DNA of 64,000 bases from Gemmatimonadota bacterium (GTDB lineage Bacteria; Gemmatimonadota; Gemmatimonadetes; Gemmatimonadales; GWC2-71-9): NCBI GenBank assembly GCA_003222195.1, contig QHVB01000027.1:124001-188000 (forward strand). The letters run 5' to 3'. A program made the translations under genes and the position numbers. Below are positions 7,641-16,092 of this stretch, in pieces; within the stretch, counting starts at the first letter, position 1, and each line of letters begins with the position of its first letter. Under the pieces are notes generated by a model, which saw nothing but the letters and a program-made list of their open reading frames with translations, was not told where the DNA came from and did no database searches.

Positions 7641-10600
7641 TCACGGCTGAATCACCCGCACCACGTTATCCAGTTGGCTCGGCACGTACACGCGCCCTGT
7701 GGACGGATCGACTACGGCCGCCTTCGGGGTCTGGCCTACAACCAGCGTCGCGAAAACGTTGAGCTTCACGGCATCGATGAGCGATAGACTGCCATCGCCG
7801 CTGTTCCCGATGTACACCACACCACGGTTGGAGTCGACCCCGAGCCCCTCGGGGCTGAGGCCCACCGGCAGGCGCACAATTTCCTTGAAGTCTACCGGGT
7901 TGATCACCGACACGTTGCTGTCATCCCGGTTTGTCACATAGACAAGATTCGCCCTGACATCCACCGCGACACCGTAGGTGCCCTTCCCGAGGTTTAGAAT
8001 CTCACCCACGACTCGCGCGCTGCCAGGCTTGGGATCGATGACCACCACCTCCCGCAACGTCGGGATCGCGACGTAGACGAACCCGTCGTTCGGGTTGAAC
8101 GCTACGCCTGCGCCCGGAGCGGGAAGGAACACAACATCGGCCGTGGCGACGATGTCCTTTGAACCGTCGATCGGCACGAGGGCGGGCTGGAGCGGATCGG
8201 CCGACACGGCGACATAGATGCGGTTGGCCCCTTCGTCAACCGCGACCCCCTTGGGGCTGGTCCCTACCGGAATCAAGACACGGGCGAGATCAACAGCTCC
8301 ATCGATCATGGTAACGCCGGCCAGGGTCGAGACGTAGATCTTGTTCGTCCTCGCATTGACCGCCACGCCAAACGGTGACTCGAATCCCGTGAGTTGCGGC
8401 AACACCTCTCTCTCGTTCACCAGGACCGAGACCAGACTCGTTCCCGGCAGGTAGATCTTCTTCGTTTGGGGATTCAGCGCGGCGGCGACTGGCCCGAGCT
8501 GGGTCACTGGAATCGCCTTGATCACACCACCGATGTCGAACGGCGTGCTGGCCGCCCCGGCCAGACTGCCGGACCTGGCGTTGAGCGTGTAGCCAAGCCC
8601 GGCGGAGTCGACGGCCAAATTGGGGAACGACGCCACTCCGTTTACCGCTGCACCGCTGACAGGGCCCTGCAGTTTGGCCGCGGGGTTCGGCGTTGGCACA
8701 AGCGCCAGCGTAACGACGTCCTGCGCCGGCACCACCAGATTGCTGTATTGGTCCTGGATCGCCACCTGCACGGCGGGCGCAATGGTGTCGCCAGCGAGAC
8801 CCCGTGTCGGCTGTGTGATGAACGCGAGGCGGGCTGGCGGCCCGGCGACGCTGGTGGCGGTGAAGGTTACGGCCGGCAAGGTGCCGGCAGTGGTCGAAAC
8901 AGTGTTCGTCCCGACGAGAGACCCGAGCGTCCAGCTGCCGGCGCTAACGAGCCCCGCAGGGTCGCTCGTGTTGGTCGTCGCGCCGAGGATGCCGCCGCCC
9001 GTGGCCGCAAAGCTCACAATGACTCCACCCACGCCGTTGCCGAATTGATCCGTGACTTTCACCACGGGGGCAGCGACGGCGGTCGCCACGGTGCCCGTCT
9101 GTGGATCGAGCGATTGCTTGACGAGCCGTGTCGCCGCGCCGGCGAGCGCGGTCGCGCTGAACGTCACCGGCGAACCCGACAGCCCGCCGACCGATGCCGT
9201 CGCGGTTTGGGTGCCGGCGACAGTACCCAAGGTACGGATCGCCGTAGCGATGCCGGCGCCATTAGTTGTCGACTGCGCGGGCGCGATCGTCCCACTACTT
9301 GGCGGGACCGCCCAACTCACTGGGACACCAGCCACTGGCAAGCCAGCGAGGTCCTTCACGACCACGGTATACGGGGTTGCCAGAGAAATTCCGACGGTGC
9401 CGGTCTGTAGGTCACCACCATTAAGTGCGATGCTGCTTGCCGTGGACACGATCGCTTGCGCGCTGAATGTCAGTGTCGGAAGTGTGGGAAGGCCGGTCGC
9501 CGTCGCGGTGAGCGTGTTCAAACCGGCAAGGCCGAGGGTCCACGTGGGCGACCGCGCGATCCCGGCCGTGTCGGTCGTGACCGTAGAAGGTGGCCCGATG
9601 CTGCCGCCCCCGAGGCTGATGGTGAATGTGACGGGTACGCCGCCAATCGCGTTCCCATACTGGTCACTCACGCGCGCGGCGGGATTGATGGACACCGCGC
9701 TGCCGATAAGCGCCGACTGGCCGTCGCCCGCGAACGCCACCATCTGCGATGCAACGTCGACCAGGCCCGTCGCCGTAAATGTGATCGGACTGCCGGCGAG
9801 TCCGGTCCCGCTCACTTTGACGGCGTTCGCGCCCACGAGCGTGCCGAGCCGCCAGCCCCCGACGCTCGCGATACCCGAAGAGTCCGACACGGGCGTCGCG
9901 TTCACGACGCTCCCGCCTCCCGAGGTCACGGCGCTGACCGTGGTGCCGGAGACGGAATTGCCGAATTGGTCTACGATCCTGACTTGAGGAGCAGTGGAGA
10001 CGATCGTATTCACGATCGCCGACTGGAGATCGCCGGCGACCTTGACGATGGTGGCGGCCGCCCCCGCCAACCCGGTCGCGGTGAACACCACGGGTGTCAC
10101 ACCCAGTGCGCTCGCCGTCAGGGTGTTCGGACCCGCGATCGTGCCGAGTGTCCAGCTGCCCACCGTAGCGAGGCCGGCGGCGTTCGTGAGCTGCGTGCCG
10201 CCCGTCAGACTCCCGCCGCCGCCGCTCACGGTGAACGTCACGCTCGCCCCGGCGACGGGATTGCCACCCGCGTCCTTGAGCAGCACCGCAGGACGTGTGA
10301 GCAGCGCAGTCGCCACCGTCGCGAGCTGCCCGAGGCCTGCGATGGCGAGCAGCTGCGCAGCCGGTCCGGCGAGCGCGACGACGCCGAACGTCACGGGGCT
10401 ACCGCTCAGTCCCGGAGCGGCCGCCTCGAACGTCTGGCCGCCGGGCAGCCCGCCCAAGGTCACGGTCGTGCGCGCGTGCCCGGCGCCATCCGTCACGACG
10501 ACGGAGTCCGTCACGCTGCCACCGCCGGTGAGCGCCCGGAAGTGCACCGGGACCCCACCCACACCCAAGCCGTCCGCGGCGCGCGCCTGGACCTCAAGCG

Positions 10601-11357
10601 GCAGACCAAGCAGCCGGCCAATCGTGTCGATCTGACCGCCTCCCGCGAAGGCGAGCAGCTGCGTGGCGCGCGGCGTGAAGGTGGCCGACACGGAATCAGT
10701 CGCGCCGGAGGGCGTGCGTGCCCGCACCCACACGGCACCGCGGGCGGCGGGTGCCCGCAACACACCGAAGAAGTTGATGGGTGCTGCCGTCGGGTCGCTC
10801 GTGCTCCACGACACGAAGAACTGAGTCACGGGGACGCCGCCGTTGAACGCGTGTGCTTGCAGCCGCAGCGAGTCATTCAGAAGAATGAAGGGGCTCCGCG
10901 GCAGAATAACCACGCTGTCTGCCGCGGGGCCGATATAGGTCGTGACCGGAATCTCGGGCGGGGGCGGGGGAGTGGGCACCCGCACCGGCCTCGTGCCAGT
11001 GAACAGCGGTATCGTGCCGCTCAGGGCAACGATCGAGACATTCAGCGTCTCAGGAGAAGCGACGAGCGGCACCCGGAGCTCCAGCGCCAGCTCCGTGGCA
11101 CCGAGCGGCAGGACGAGCGTCGTATCGGCAAGCGTATCGGACACCGGCCGCACGACCACGAACCGGACGTGATCGATGGTCAGACCGAAATCGCCAAGGG
11201 CCGCCTTGGACGGCAACACGGGCGCCACGGCGATTCGGGCCAAGGGGTGAGGCTCGAACCCGTCGCGGCATCTTGCGAGTGTCAAAAGAAGGGCCAACGC
11301 GAGAAGCGCGCGGGCCCGAACCAGCCGGACGAACCATGGCTTGCGGCGGGACTTCAC
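7641..11357 (-). CDS. Large surface protein: seven Ig-like (Big_1) repeats plus YVTN beta-propeller
   Basis: A 1,238-residue exported protein. An Arg-rich N-terminus and hydrophobic segment (residues about 12-28) give a signal or anchor; a cysteine at the end (LARC) is not a good lipobox. After a variable N-terminal domain come seven bacterial Ig-like repeats of roughly 95 residues, each opening with a block such as AGDGQSALIG or GGDLQTGTVG and containing a VxDQ(F/Y)GNxVxGVxV strand. The last 300 residues are YVTN/NHL-type propeller repeats (NPQTKKIYLPG, NARTNKIYVS, VRANLVYVTNRDDSNVSVI). A secreted binding or surface role is inferred. GTG start at 11357. It is convergent with the dehydrogenase gene, three bases apart. 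Confidence 0.85.
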   Translation of the reverse strand: MKSRRKPWFVRLVRARALLALALLLTLARCRDGFEPHPLARIAVAPVLPSKAALGDFGLTIDHVRFVVVRPVSDTLADTTLVLPLGATELALELRVPLVASPETLNVSIVALSGTIPLFTGTRPVRVPTPPPPPEIPVTTYIGPAADSVVILPRSPFILLNDSLRLQAHAFNGGVPVTQFFVSWSTSDPTAAPINFFGVLRAPAARGAVWVRARTPSGATDSVSATFTPRATQLLAFAGGGQIDTIGRLLGLPLEVQARAADGLGVGGVPVHFRALTGGGSVTDSVVVTDGAGHARTTVTLGGLPGGQTFEAAAPGLSGSPVTFGVVALAGPAAQLLAIAGLGQLATVATALLTRPAVLLKDAGGNPVAGASVTFTVSGGGGSLTGGTQLTNAAGLATVGSWTLGTIAGPNTLTASALGVTPVVFTATGLAGAAATIVKVAGDLQSAIVNTIVSTAPQVRIVDQFGNSVSGTTVSAVTSGGGSVVNATPVSDSSGIASVGGWRLGTLVGANAVKVSGTGLAGSPITFTATGLVDVASQMVAFAGDGQSALIGSAVSINPAARVSDQYGNAIGGVPVTFTISLGGGSIGPPSTVTTDTAGIARSPTWTLGLAGLNTLTATATGLPTLPTLTFSAQAIVSTASSIALNGGDLQTGTVGISLATPYTVVVKDLAGLPVAGVPVSWAVPPSSGTIAPAQSTTNGAGIATAIRTLGTVAGTQTATASVGGLSGSPVTFSATALAGAATRLVKQSLDPQTGTVATAVAAPVVKVTDQFGNGVGGVIVSFAATGGGILGATTNTSDPAGLVSAGSWTLGSLVGTNTVSTTAGTLPAVTFTATSVAGPPARLAFITQPTRGLAGDTIAPAVQVAIQDQYSNLVVPAQDVVTLALVPTPNPAAKLQGPVSGAAVNGVASFPNLAVDSAGLGYTLNARSGSLAGAASTPFDIGGVIKAIPVTQLGPVAAALNPQTKKIYLPGTSLVSVLVNEREVLPQLTGFESPFGVAVNARTNKIYVSTLAGVTMIDGAVDLARVLIPVGTSPKGVAVDEGANRIYVAVSADPLQPALVPIDGSKDIVATADVVFLPAPGAGVAFNPNDGFVYVAIPTLREVVVIDPKPGSARVVGEILNLGKGTYGVAVDVRANLVYVTNRDDSNVSVINPVDFKEIVRLPVGLSPEGLGVDSNRGVVYIGNSGDGSLSLIDAVKLNVFATLVVGQTPKAAVVDPSTGRVYVPSQLDNVVRVIQP

Positions 11358-11413
11358 AGCCAGCGAATTGGCCTCCGTCCAGACTACCGGTCAAGACGGT
11401 ATCTTTCGCGGTC

Positions 11414-12565
11414 ATGCGCACTGCACGCCGCACGCACGGCTTTACCGAATCGGTGATTCGTGGGATGACCCGGCTCGCGAATGAGCACGGGGCCATCAAC
11501 CTGTCTCAGGGCTTCCCGAACTTCCCCTGCCCCGACGTCCTCAAAGACGCCGCGGCCCGCGCGATCCGTGATGACATCAATCAATACGCCATCACCTGGG
11601 GTGCTGCCCGCCTCCGGAACGCGTTGGCCGCGAAGTACCAAGATTGGTACGGGATGGCCGTCGATCCAATGACGCAGGTCACAGTGACATGCGGAGCGAC
11701 CGAAGCGATGGTGTCAGCGCTACTTGGGATCGTGAATCCGGCCGACGAAGTCGTCGTCTTCGAGCCGTTCTACGAGAACTATGGGCCGGACGCCATCCTC
11801 TGCGACGCCAAACCGGTCTTTGTTCCGATGCCGGCCGACGGGCCGATCGATCTGGACCGGCTCGCCAAAGCGTTCACGGCCAAGACGCGCGCCATCATCG
11901 TCTGCACGCCGAACAATCCGACCGGCCGGGTGCTGTCGCGCGCCGAGCTCACGGCCATCGCGGAGCTCTGCCAGCGCCACGACGCGTTCGCGGTCACCGA
12001 CGAGATCTACGAGCACATCTTCTATGATGGCGAGCACATCCCGCTCGCGACGCTGCCGGGAATGGCCGATCTGACGATTACGACCAGCGGTGCGTCGAAA
12101 ACGTTCAGTGTGACGGGCTGGCGAGTCGGGACGATCATCTCACCTCCCGATGTGACCGGCGCGATCCGCAAGGTGCACGACTTCCTCACCGTGGGCGCCG
12201 CCGCTCCCCTGCAGGAGGCCGTCGCGGTCGGCATGGAAACACTCGGCGACGACTACTACGAAGGGCTGGCGCGGGATTACCGCCGGCGGCGCGACATCCT
12301 GTGCGCCGGACTCCTCAAGGCAGGCTTCAAGTGCCGGCCGCCGCAGGGCGCGTACTACGTGATGGCCGATTTCTCGGGGCTTTCAGATCTACCGGATGAC
12401 AAGTTCGCCGCATGGCTGACTATCGAGCATGGCGTCGCGTCGGTGCCGGGCTCGAGCTTCTACTCGCGCCCCGAGTTGGGCCGTAAGTACGTGCGGTTTG
12501 CCTTCTGTAAGACCGACGAGATGCTGCAGCAGGCAGTGGAGCGGTTGCAGCGCGTGCGCGACTAG
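11414..12565 (+). CDS. PLP-dependent class I/II aminotransferase
   Basis: A 383-residue fold-type I aminotransferase. Visible are the N-terminal AINLSQGFPNFP (residues 27-38), TPNNPTG with the cofactor Asn168, D196 in VTDEIYEHI, and Schiff-base lysine K229 in SGASKTFSVTGWR. The N-terminus and FSVTGWR resemble the kynurenine/methionine aminotransferase (YbdL/CCBL) group rather than aspartate aminotransferase; the substrate is therefore probably methionine, glutamine or kynurenine-like, by inference. ATG at 11414 is the first start next to conserved sequence. Its 3' end overlaps the convergent kinase gene by four bases. Confidence 0.9.
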   Translation: MRTARRTHGFTESVIRGMTRLANEHGAINLSQGFPNFPCPDVLKDAAARAIRDDINQYAITWGAARLRNALAAKYQDWYGMAVDPMTQVTVTCGATEAMVSALLGIVNPADEVVVFEPFYENYGPDAILCDAKPVFVPMPADGPIDLDRLAKAFTAKTRAIIVCTPNNPTGRVLSRAELTAIAELCQRHDAFAVTDEIYEHIFYDGEHIPLATLPGMADLTITTSGASKTFSVTGWRVGTIISPPDVTGAIRKVHDFLTVGAAAPLQEAVAVGMETLGDDYYEGLARDYRRRRDILCAGLLKAGFKCRPPQGAYYVMADFSGLSDLPDDKFAAWLTIEHGVASVPGSSFYSRPELGRKYVRFAFCKTDEMLQQAVERLQRVRD

Positions 12566-14469
12566 AGGGCCTCTTCGACCTCGCGGAACCCTTCGACCTG
12601 CGCGCTGATGCTGCGCGCGACTTCCCGCGCCAGACCCAGATCCGTCGTCAGACTCCGCACCGAGCCGGTGCCTGCGTGCAGGCGCAGGAGATTGAGGCGA
12701 ATCGTCTCGAGCGCGGCCACGGCGTCCTTGAGACGCTGCTGCACCAGATCGCGCTCGGCACTCAGGTCCGCGACGATGCGGTCGTGGCGGGCCCCGATCG
12801 CGGGATCAGGAGTGCCGGGCGTGCCGCGCTGCCCGACGTCCGACAGCGCTTCCTGCAGCTCCTCCAATCGGGCGCGCATGCGCTGCGCATCTTGCTCGAG
12901 CCGGTGGACGACGTCGGGTAATTCGCGCAGCTGCTGACGCGTCTCCTTGGGCAGTGTGTCGTACAGCTGCTCGGCGGCCATGCCGAGGGCGAGCTCCGTC
13001 GGACGATGGGTAAGCGACGCGGGAACTGCTTTCGCACTCGTGAACATCCGCGCGACGCCGAAGAGCCAACGCCCGAACCGCCCCGTCCAGAACCGGCCCC
13101 AGAATTCGGCGTCGACGTCGCGCCGGCGTTGCAGCATGATGAGCGCGCCCATGCCCGACCCGACGCCGATCGTCAACGTCCACGCGAACGTCGTCATGAG
13201 CGTGAAGGCCCCCAACGGCTCGATCGCATTCATGACGGCAAGCGTCACCATCGCCGTCCCGGTACCGATGCCCCCGATCCACCGTAGCACCCGCTCGAGC
13301 ATCGACGGACCGCCGCCATACCCGAGCCCGTACGCGCGCTCCTCGCGCGTACGGTCGATCTCTGCCTTGAACGCGACGCCGATGTCGCTATGGCCGAAGC
13401 CGGCGTTGAGTAATTTCCGCGCGCGATTGATCAAGACGCCGAGCGGGACGAGCGTGTAGCCGCTCACCAGCGTCACGAATCCCACCGCCACCGACTGCGT
13501 CAGCATGCCGGCAATCGGTGTGGCGACGAGCATGATGAACGGCCAGAGCAGGACGCCACTGCCGTCGAGCCGGGCGTCATGTTTCACGAACGCGCGCAGC
13601 GCAACCGGAAGATCACGCCGCTGCTCCAGCGCGTGACCCAGCTGGTCGGCGAGGACGGCGGGCCCGTCCGGGCGCTCTTCCCGGTCCTTGGCGAGACAAC
13701 GATCGATCGCCTGGGCGAGGCGGCGCGGCACGAGCGGCGCGACTGTGCCGAGCAGTGGCACCGGCTCGGTCACCTGCTTGGCGAGCACCTCAGTTGCCTT
13801 CTCCGCTTCGAACGGCAGCGTGCCGGAGAACGCGAAGTAGCCCACGATGCCGAGGGAGTAGAGATCGCTCCGCCCATCCACCGCTTCGCCCAGCGCCTGC
13901 TCGGGACTCATGAACTCAGGCGTCCCGACGACTTCTCCCGTGCTGAGTCCACTCGCGCCCGCGACGATGCTCGCGATCCCGAAATCGGCGACCAGTACGC
14001 GGCCGCTGTTTTCGAGCAGGATGTTGTCGGGCTTCACATCGCGATGGATGACGCCTTGCCCGTGTGCGTAGGCGAGCGCCCAGGCGACGTCGCGCAGCAC
14101 GCGCGATGCCTCCGACGGCGCCAGGGGACCGCGCCGCCGCACCCGCTCGGTCAGCGTTTCGCCCTCGACATACGCCATCGCGAAGAACACGAATCCGCCG
14201 ATCTCTTCGACCGCATGAATCGGGATGATGTTCGGGTGGGAGAGCTTGGCGGCGGTGCGCGCCTCGCGCAGAAACCGCTCCCGGAGTTTAGGGTCGGATG
14301 CTTTGGAGGGCGGCAGCAACTTGATCGCGACGGAACGGTCCAGCCGCACTTCGCGGGCCAGATAGACCACGCCCATGCCGCCGCGCCCCAGCTCGCGCTC
14401 GAGCGAGTAGCGGCCGGCGACCGCCCCCTGGAAGTCGAGGAACAACCGATCAGGAGAGGGATGTGTCAT
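12562..14469 (-). CDS. Membrane Ser/Thr protein kinase with C-terminal coiled coil
   Basis: A 635-residue Hanks-type kinase. Kinase domain about residues 21-280: GRGGMGVVY loop (28-36), ATP lysine K50, catalytic HRDVKPDN (142-149), D162-FG, and MSPEQ in the activation segment. It is followed by RAFVKHDAR, four hydrophobic segments (about 310-450), and a C-terminal heptad-rich helical region (about 520-630). All catalytic residues are present, so it should be active. The C-terminal half is homologous to that of the kinase encoded immediately upstream (27 bases away), indicating tandem duplication; only this copy has the coiled coil. Confidence 0.93.
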   Translation of the reverse strand: MTHPSPDRLFLDFQGAVAGRYSLERELGRGGMGVVYLAREVRLDRSVAIKLLPPSKASDPKLRERFLREARTAAKLSHPNIIPIHAVEEIGGFVFFAMAYVEGETLTERVRRRGPLAPSEASRVLRDVAWALAYAHGQGVIHRDVKPDNILLENSGRVLVADFGIASIVAGASGLSTGEVVGTPEFMSPEQALGEAVDGRSDLYSLGIVGYFAFSGTLPFEAEKATEVLAKQVTEPVPLLGTVAPLVPRRLAQAIDRCLAKDREERPDGPAVLADQLGHALEQRRDLPVALRAFVKHDARLDGSGVLLWPFIMLVATPIAGMLTQSVAVGFVTLVSGYTLVPLGVLINRARKLLNAGFGHSDIGVAFKAEIDRTREERAYGLGYGGGPSMLERVLRWIGGIGTGTAMVTLAVMNAIEPLGAFTLMTTFAWTLTIGVGSGMGALIMLQRRRDVDAEFWGRFWTGRFGRWLFGVARMFTSAKAVPASLTHRPTELALGMAAEQLYDTLPKETRQQLRELPDVVHRLEQDAQRMRARLEELQEALSDVGQRGTPGTPDPAIGARHDRIVADLSAERDLVQQRLKDAVAALETIRLNLLRLHAGTGSVRSLTTDLGLAREVARSISAQVEGFREVEEAL

Positions 14470-14496
14470 CGCATCCCTAAACTAACGCTCCCCATT

Positions 14497-16020
14497 TCAG
14501 GCAGGCGTTTCCAGGCGACCGAGCACCCTCAGAATCGAGGGGTCGGCTGGATTGCGCCGCCCCGCGACCCGAAACAGCGCGCGGCCCAGCGGGCCCTGCC
14601 AGAATCGCAGCGCCCGCTCGCCAACAGGGTCGGTGCGCTTTTCGGTCCGCGACCGGGCCAGAATCGCCGCGAGCATCGTGGTCGCCGCTCCGATCGCGAC
14701 GACGGACGTAAGGAACGGTCCGACCACGGGGGACACGTCGATGAAGTCCAGCACACCGCCCACGCCAGCAATGGTCGTGAGCAACGCGAGGCGCGCAAGC
14801 CATCCCATGGAGCGCTCGAAACTGGTAGGACCCGTACCGTAGACGAATGCCAACTCCTCACGGCGCCGCGCCTGGCGCGCGGCCAGAGCCGCGACCAGCT
14901 CCTCACGCTGGTGACCAGCGGCGAGCAAACGGCGCACGCGCGCGACCGCCACCAAGGCGGGCAGCAGCAATGCAACGGCCAGCGCGACGGTCGTGGCCGC
15001 CCGCGCCGTCGCCGTCGCCGGTGACAGCCAAGCAGCAACGGCTGGGGGTAACAACCCGACGCCCGTCACAAATGCGTGGATCAGCGCGGGCGCCTCGAGG
15101 TGTGTGCTCCGCACCATGAAGGCGCGGATCGCCAGCGGCGCGGCCCGAGGTGCAACGGCTTCCGAGATTGCCCGCACCAGCGCCGCCGCATCGGGGTAGC
15201 GCGCCCACGGCTCCTTCGAGAGACAGCGATCTACGATGTGCGCCAGGCGCGGCGGGACGCGCGGCACAACCGTCGCGATCTTGGGAGCGGGATCCGAGAT
15301 GTGTTGAGCCAGAAGCCCCTCGTCGCTGCTCGCCTCGAAGGGCAGCCGGCCCGAAAGCGCGTAGTATGCGACCACGCCCAGTGAGTAAATGTCGCTCCGG
15401 GCGTCCACAAGGTCGCCGCTCGCCTGTTCCGGACTCATAAACGCGGCTGTGCCGACGACGTGCCCGCGCGGCGCGGCGGGACGTCCCAGCTGTCCCGACG
15501 CGCGTGACGGGGGGCTCGCATGCGCGATCCCAAAGTCGGAGAGCAGCGCCCGTCCCGTGGCCTCATCGATCAGGATGTTGTCGGGCTTCACGTCGCGATG
15601 CACCACGCCACGCGCGTGCGCGTAGTCCAGCGCCTCGCCGATATCGCACAGGATCCCGCCGGCGGTGTGCGGATCGAGCCGGCCGCGCGTAGTTACACGC
15701 TGCGCCAGCGTTTCTCCTGTCACGTAGGCCATCGCGAAGAACACGAACCCCTCGACGTCGCCCACGGTGAAGATCGGCACGATGTTGGGATGCGTGAGCT
15801 GCGCCACGGTCCGTGCTTCGCGCAAGAACCGCAGGCGATGCGTGTCGTCACGGGCCAGATCGGGGTGTAACACTTTGATCGCCACCGGCCTGTCCAGACG
15901 CTGCTCGCGCGCCAGATAGACGAGGGCCATCCCGCCCCGGGCGATCGGCACCTCGATGTCGTAAAGGTCTGCGAGCGCCGCGCGCAGGTCGTTCAGCATG
16001 AAATCGGTTGATTCCGTCAT
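14497..16020 (-). CDS. Membrane Ser/Thr protein kinase (tandem paralogue)
   Basis: A 507-residue kinase. Domain about residues 22-290: glycine loop ARGGMALVY, with Ala in place of the first Gly; K49; HRDVKPDN (141-148); D162-FG; MSPEQ. The C-terminal part has four hydrophobic segments and shares RAFMVRSTH, the REELAFVYGTGPTSFERSMGW block and GPLGRALFRVA with the downstream kinase, but stops before the coiled coil. ATG at 16020 is chosen because AGGGG precedes it; an in-frame extension to 16161 is rich in Arg and overlaps the divergent transporter gene. The two kinases are likely co-transcribed. Confidence 0.9.
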   Translation of the reverse strand: MTESTDFMLNDLRAALADLYDIEVPIARGGMALVYLAREQRLDRPVAIKVLHPDLARDDTHRLRFLREARTVAQLTHPNIVPIFTVGDVEGFVFFAMAYVTGETLAQRVTTRGRLDPHTAGGILCDIGEALDYAHARGVVHRDVKPDNILIDEATGRALLSDFGIAHASPPSRASGQLGRPAAPRGHVVGTAAFMSPEQASGDLVDARSDIYSLGVVAYYALSGRLPFEASSDEGLLAQHISDPAPKIATVVPRVPPRLAHIVDRCLSKEPWARYPDAAALVRAISEAVAPRAAPLAIRAFMVRSTHLEAPALIHAFVTGVGLLPPAVAAWLSPATATARAATTVALAVALLLPALVAVARVRRLLAAGHQREELVAALAARQARRREELAFVYGTGPTSFERSMGWLARLALLTTIAGVGGVLDFIDVSPVVGPFLTSVVAIGAATTMLAAILARSRTEKRTDPVGERALRFWQGPLGRALFRVAGRRNPADPSILRVLGRLETPA

Positions 16021-16092
16021 CGGGCCCCTGCATACCCGGAAGGGCCTGCGCAGGTTCGCTGCTGGACACTTGCGCCATTCTGAGGCCAGATT

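Noticed and set aside
11271-11357. Lipoprotein signal for the Ig-repeat protein
   Set aside because: The cysteine is preceded by Leu-Ala-Arg, and Arg at -1 does not fit a lipobox; a plain signal or N-terminal anchor is the safer reading.
9456-11456. 666-residue plus-strand ORF opposite the Ig-repeat gene
   Set aside because: It is antisense to the surface protein, is composed of Arg/Gly/His-rich text with no domain, and arises from GC-rich codons lacking stops in the other strand.
13579-15024. 481-residue plus-strand ORF across both kinases
   Set aside because: It spans the antisense of two intact kinase genes and their junction; it has no start signal and no recognisable fold.
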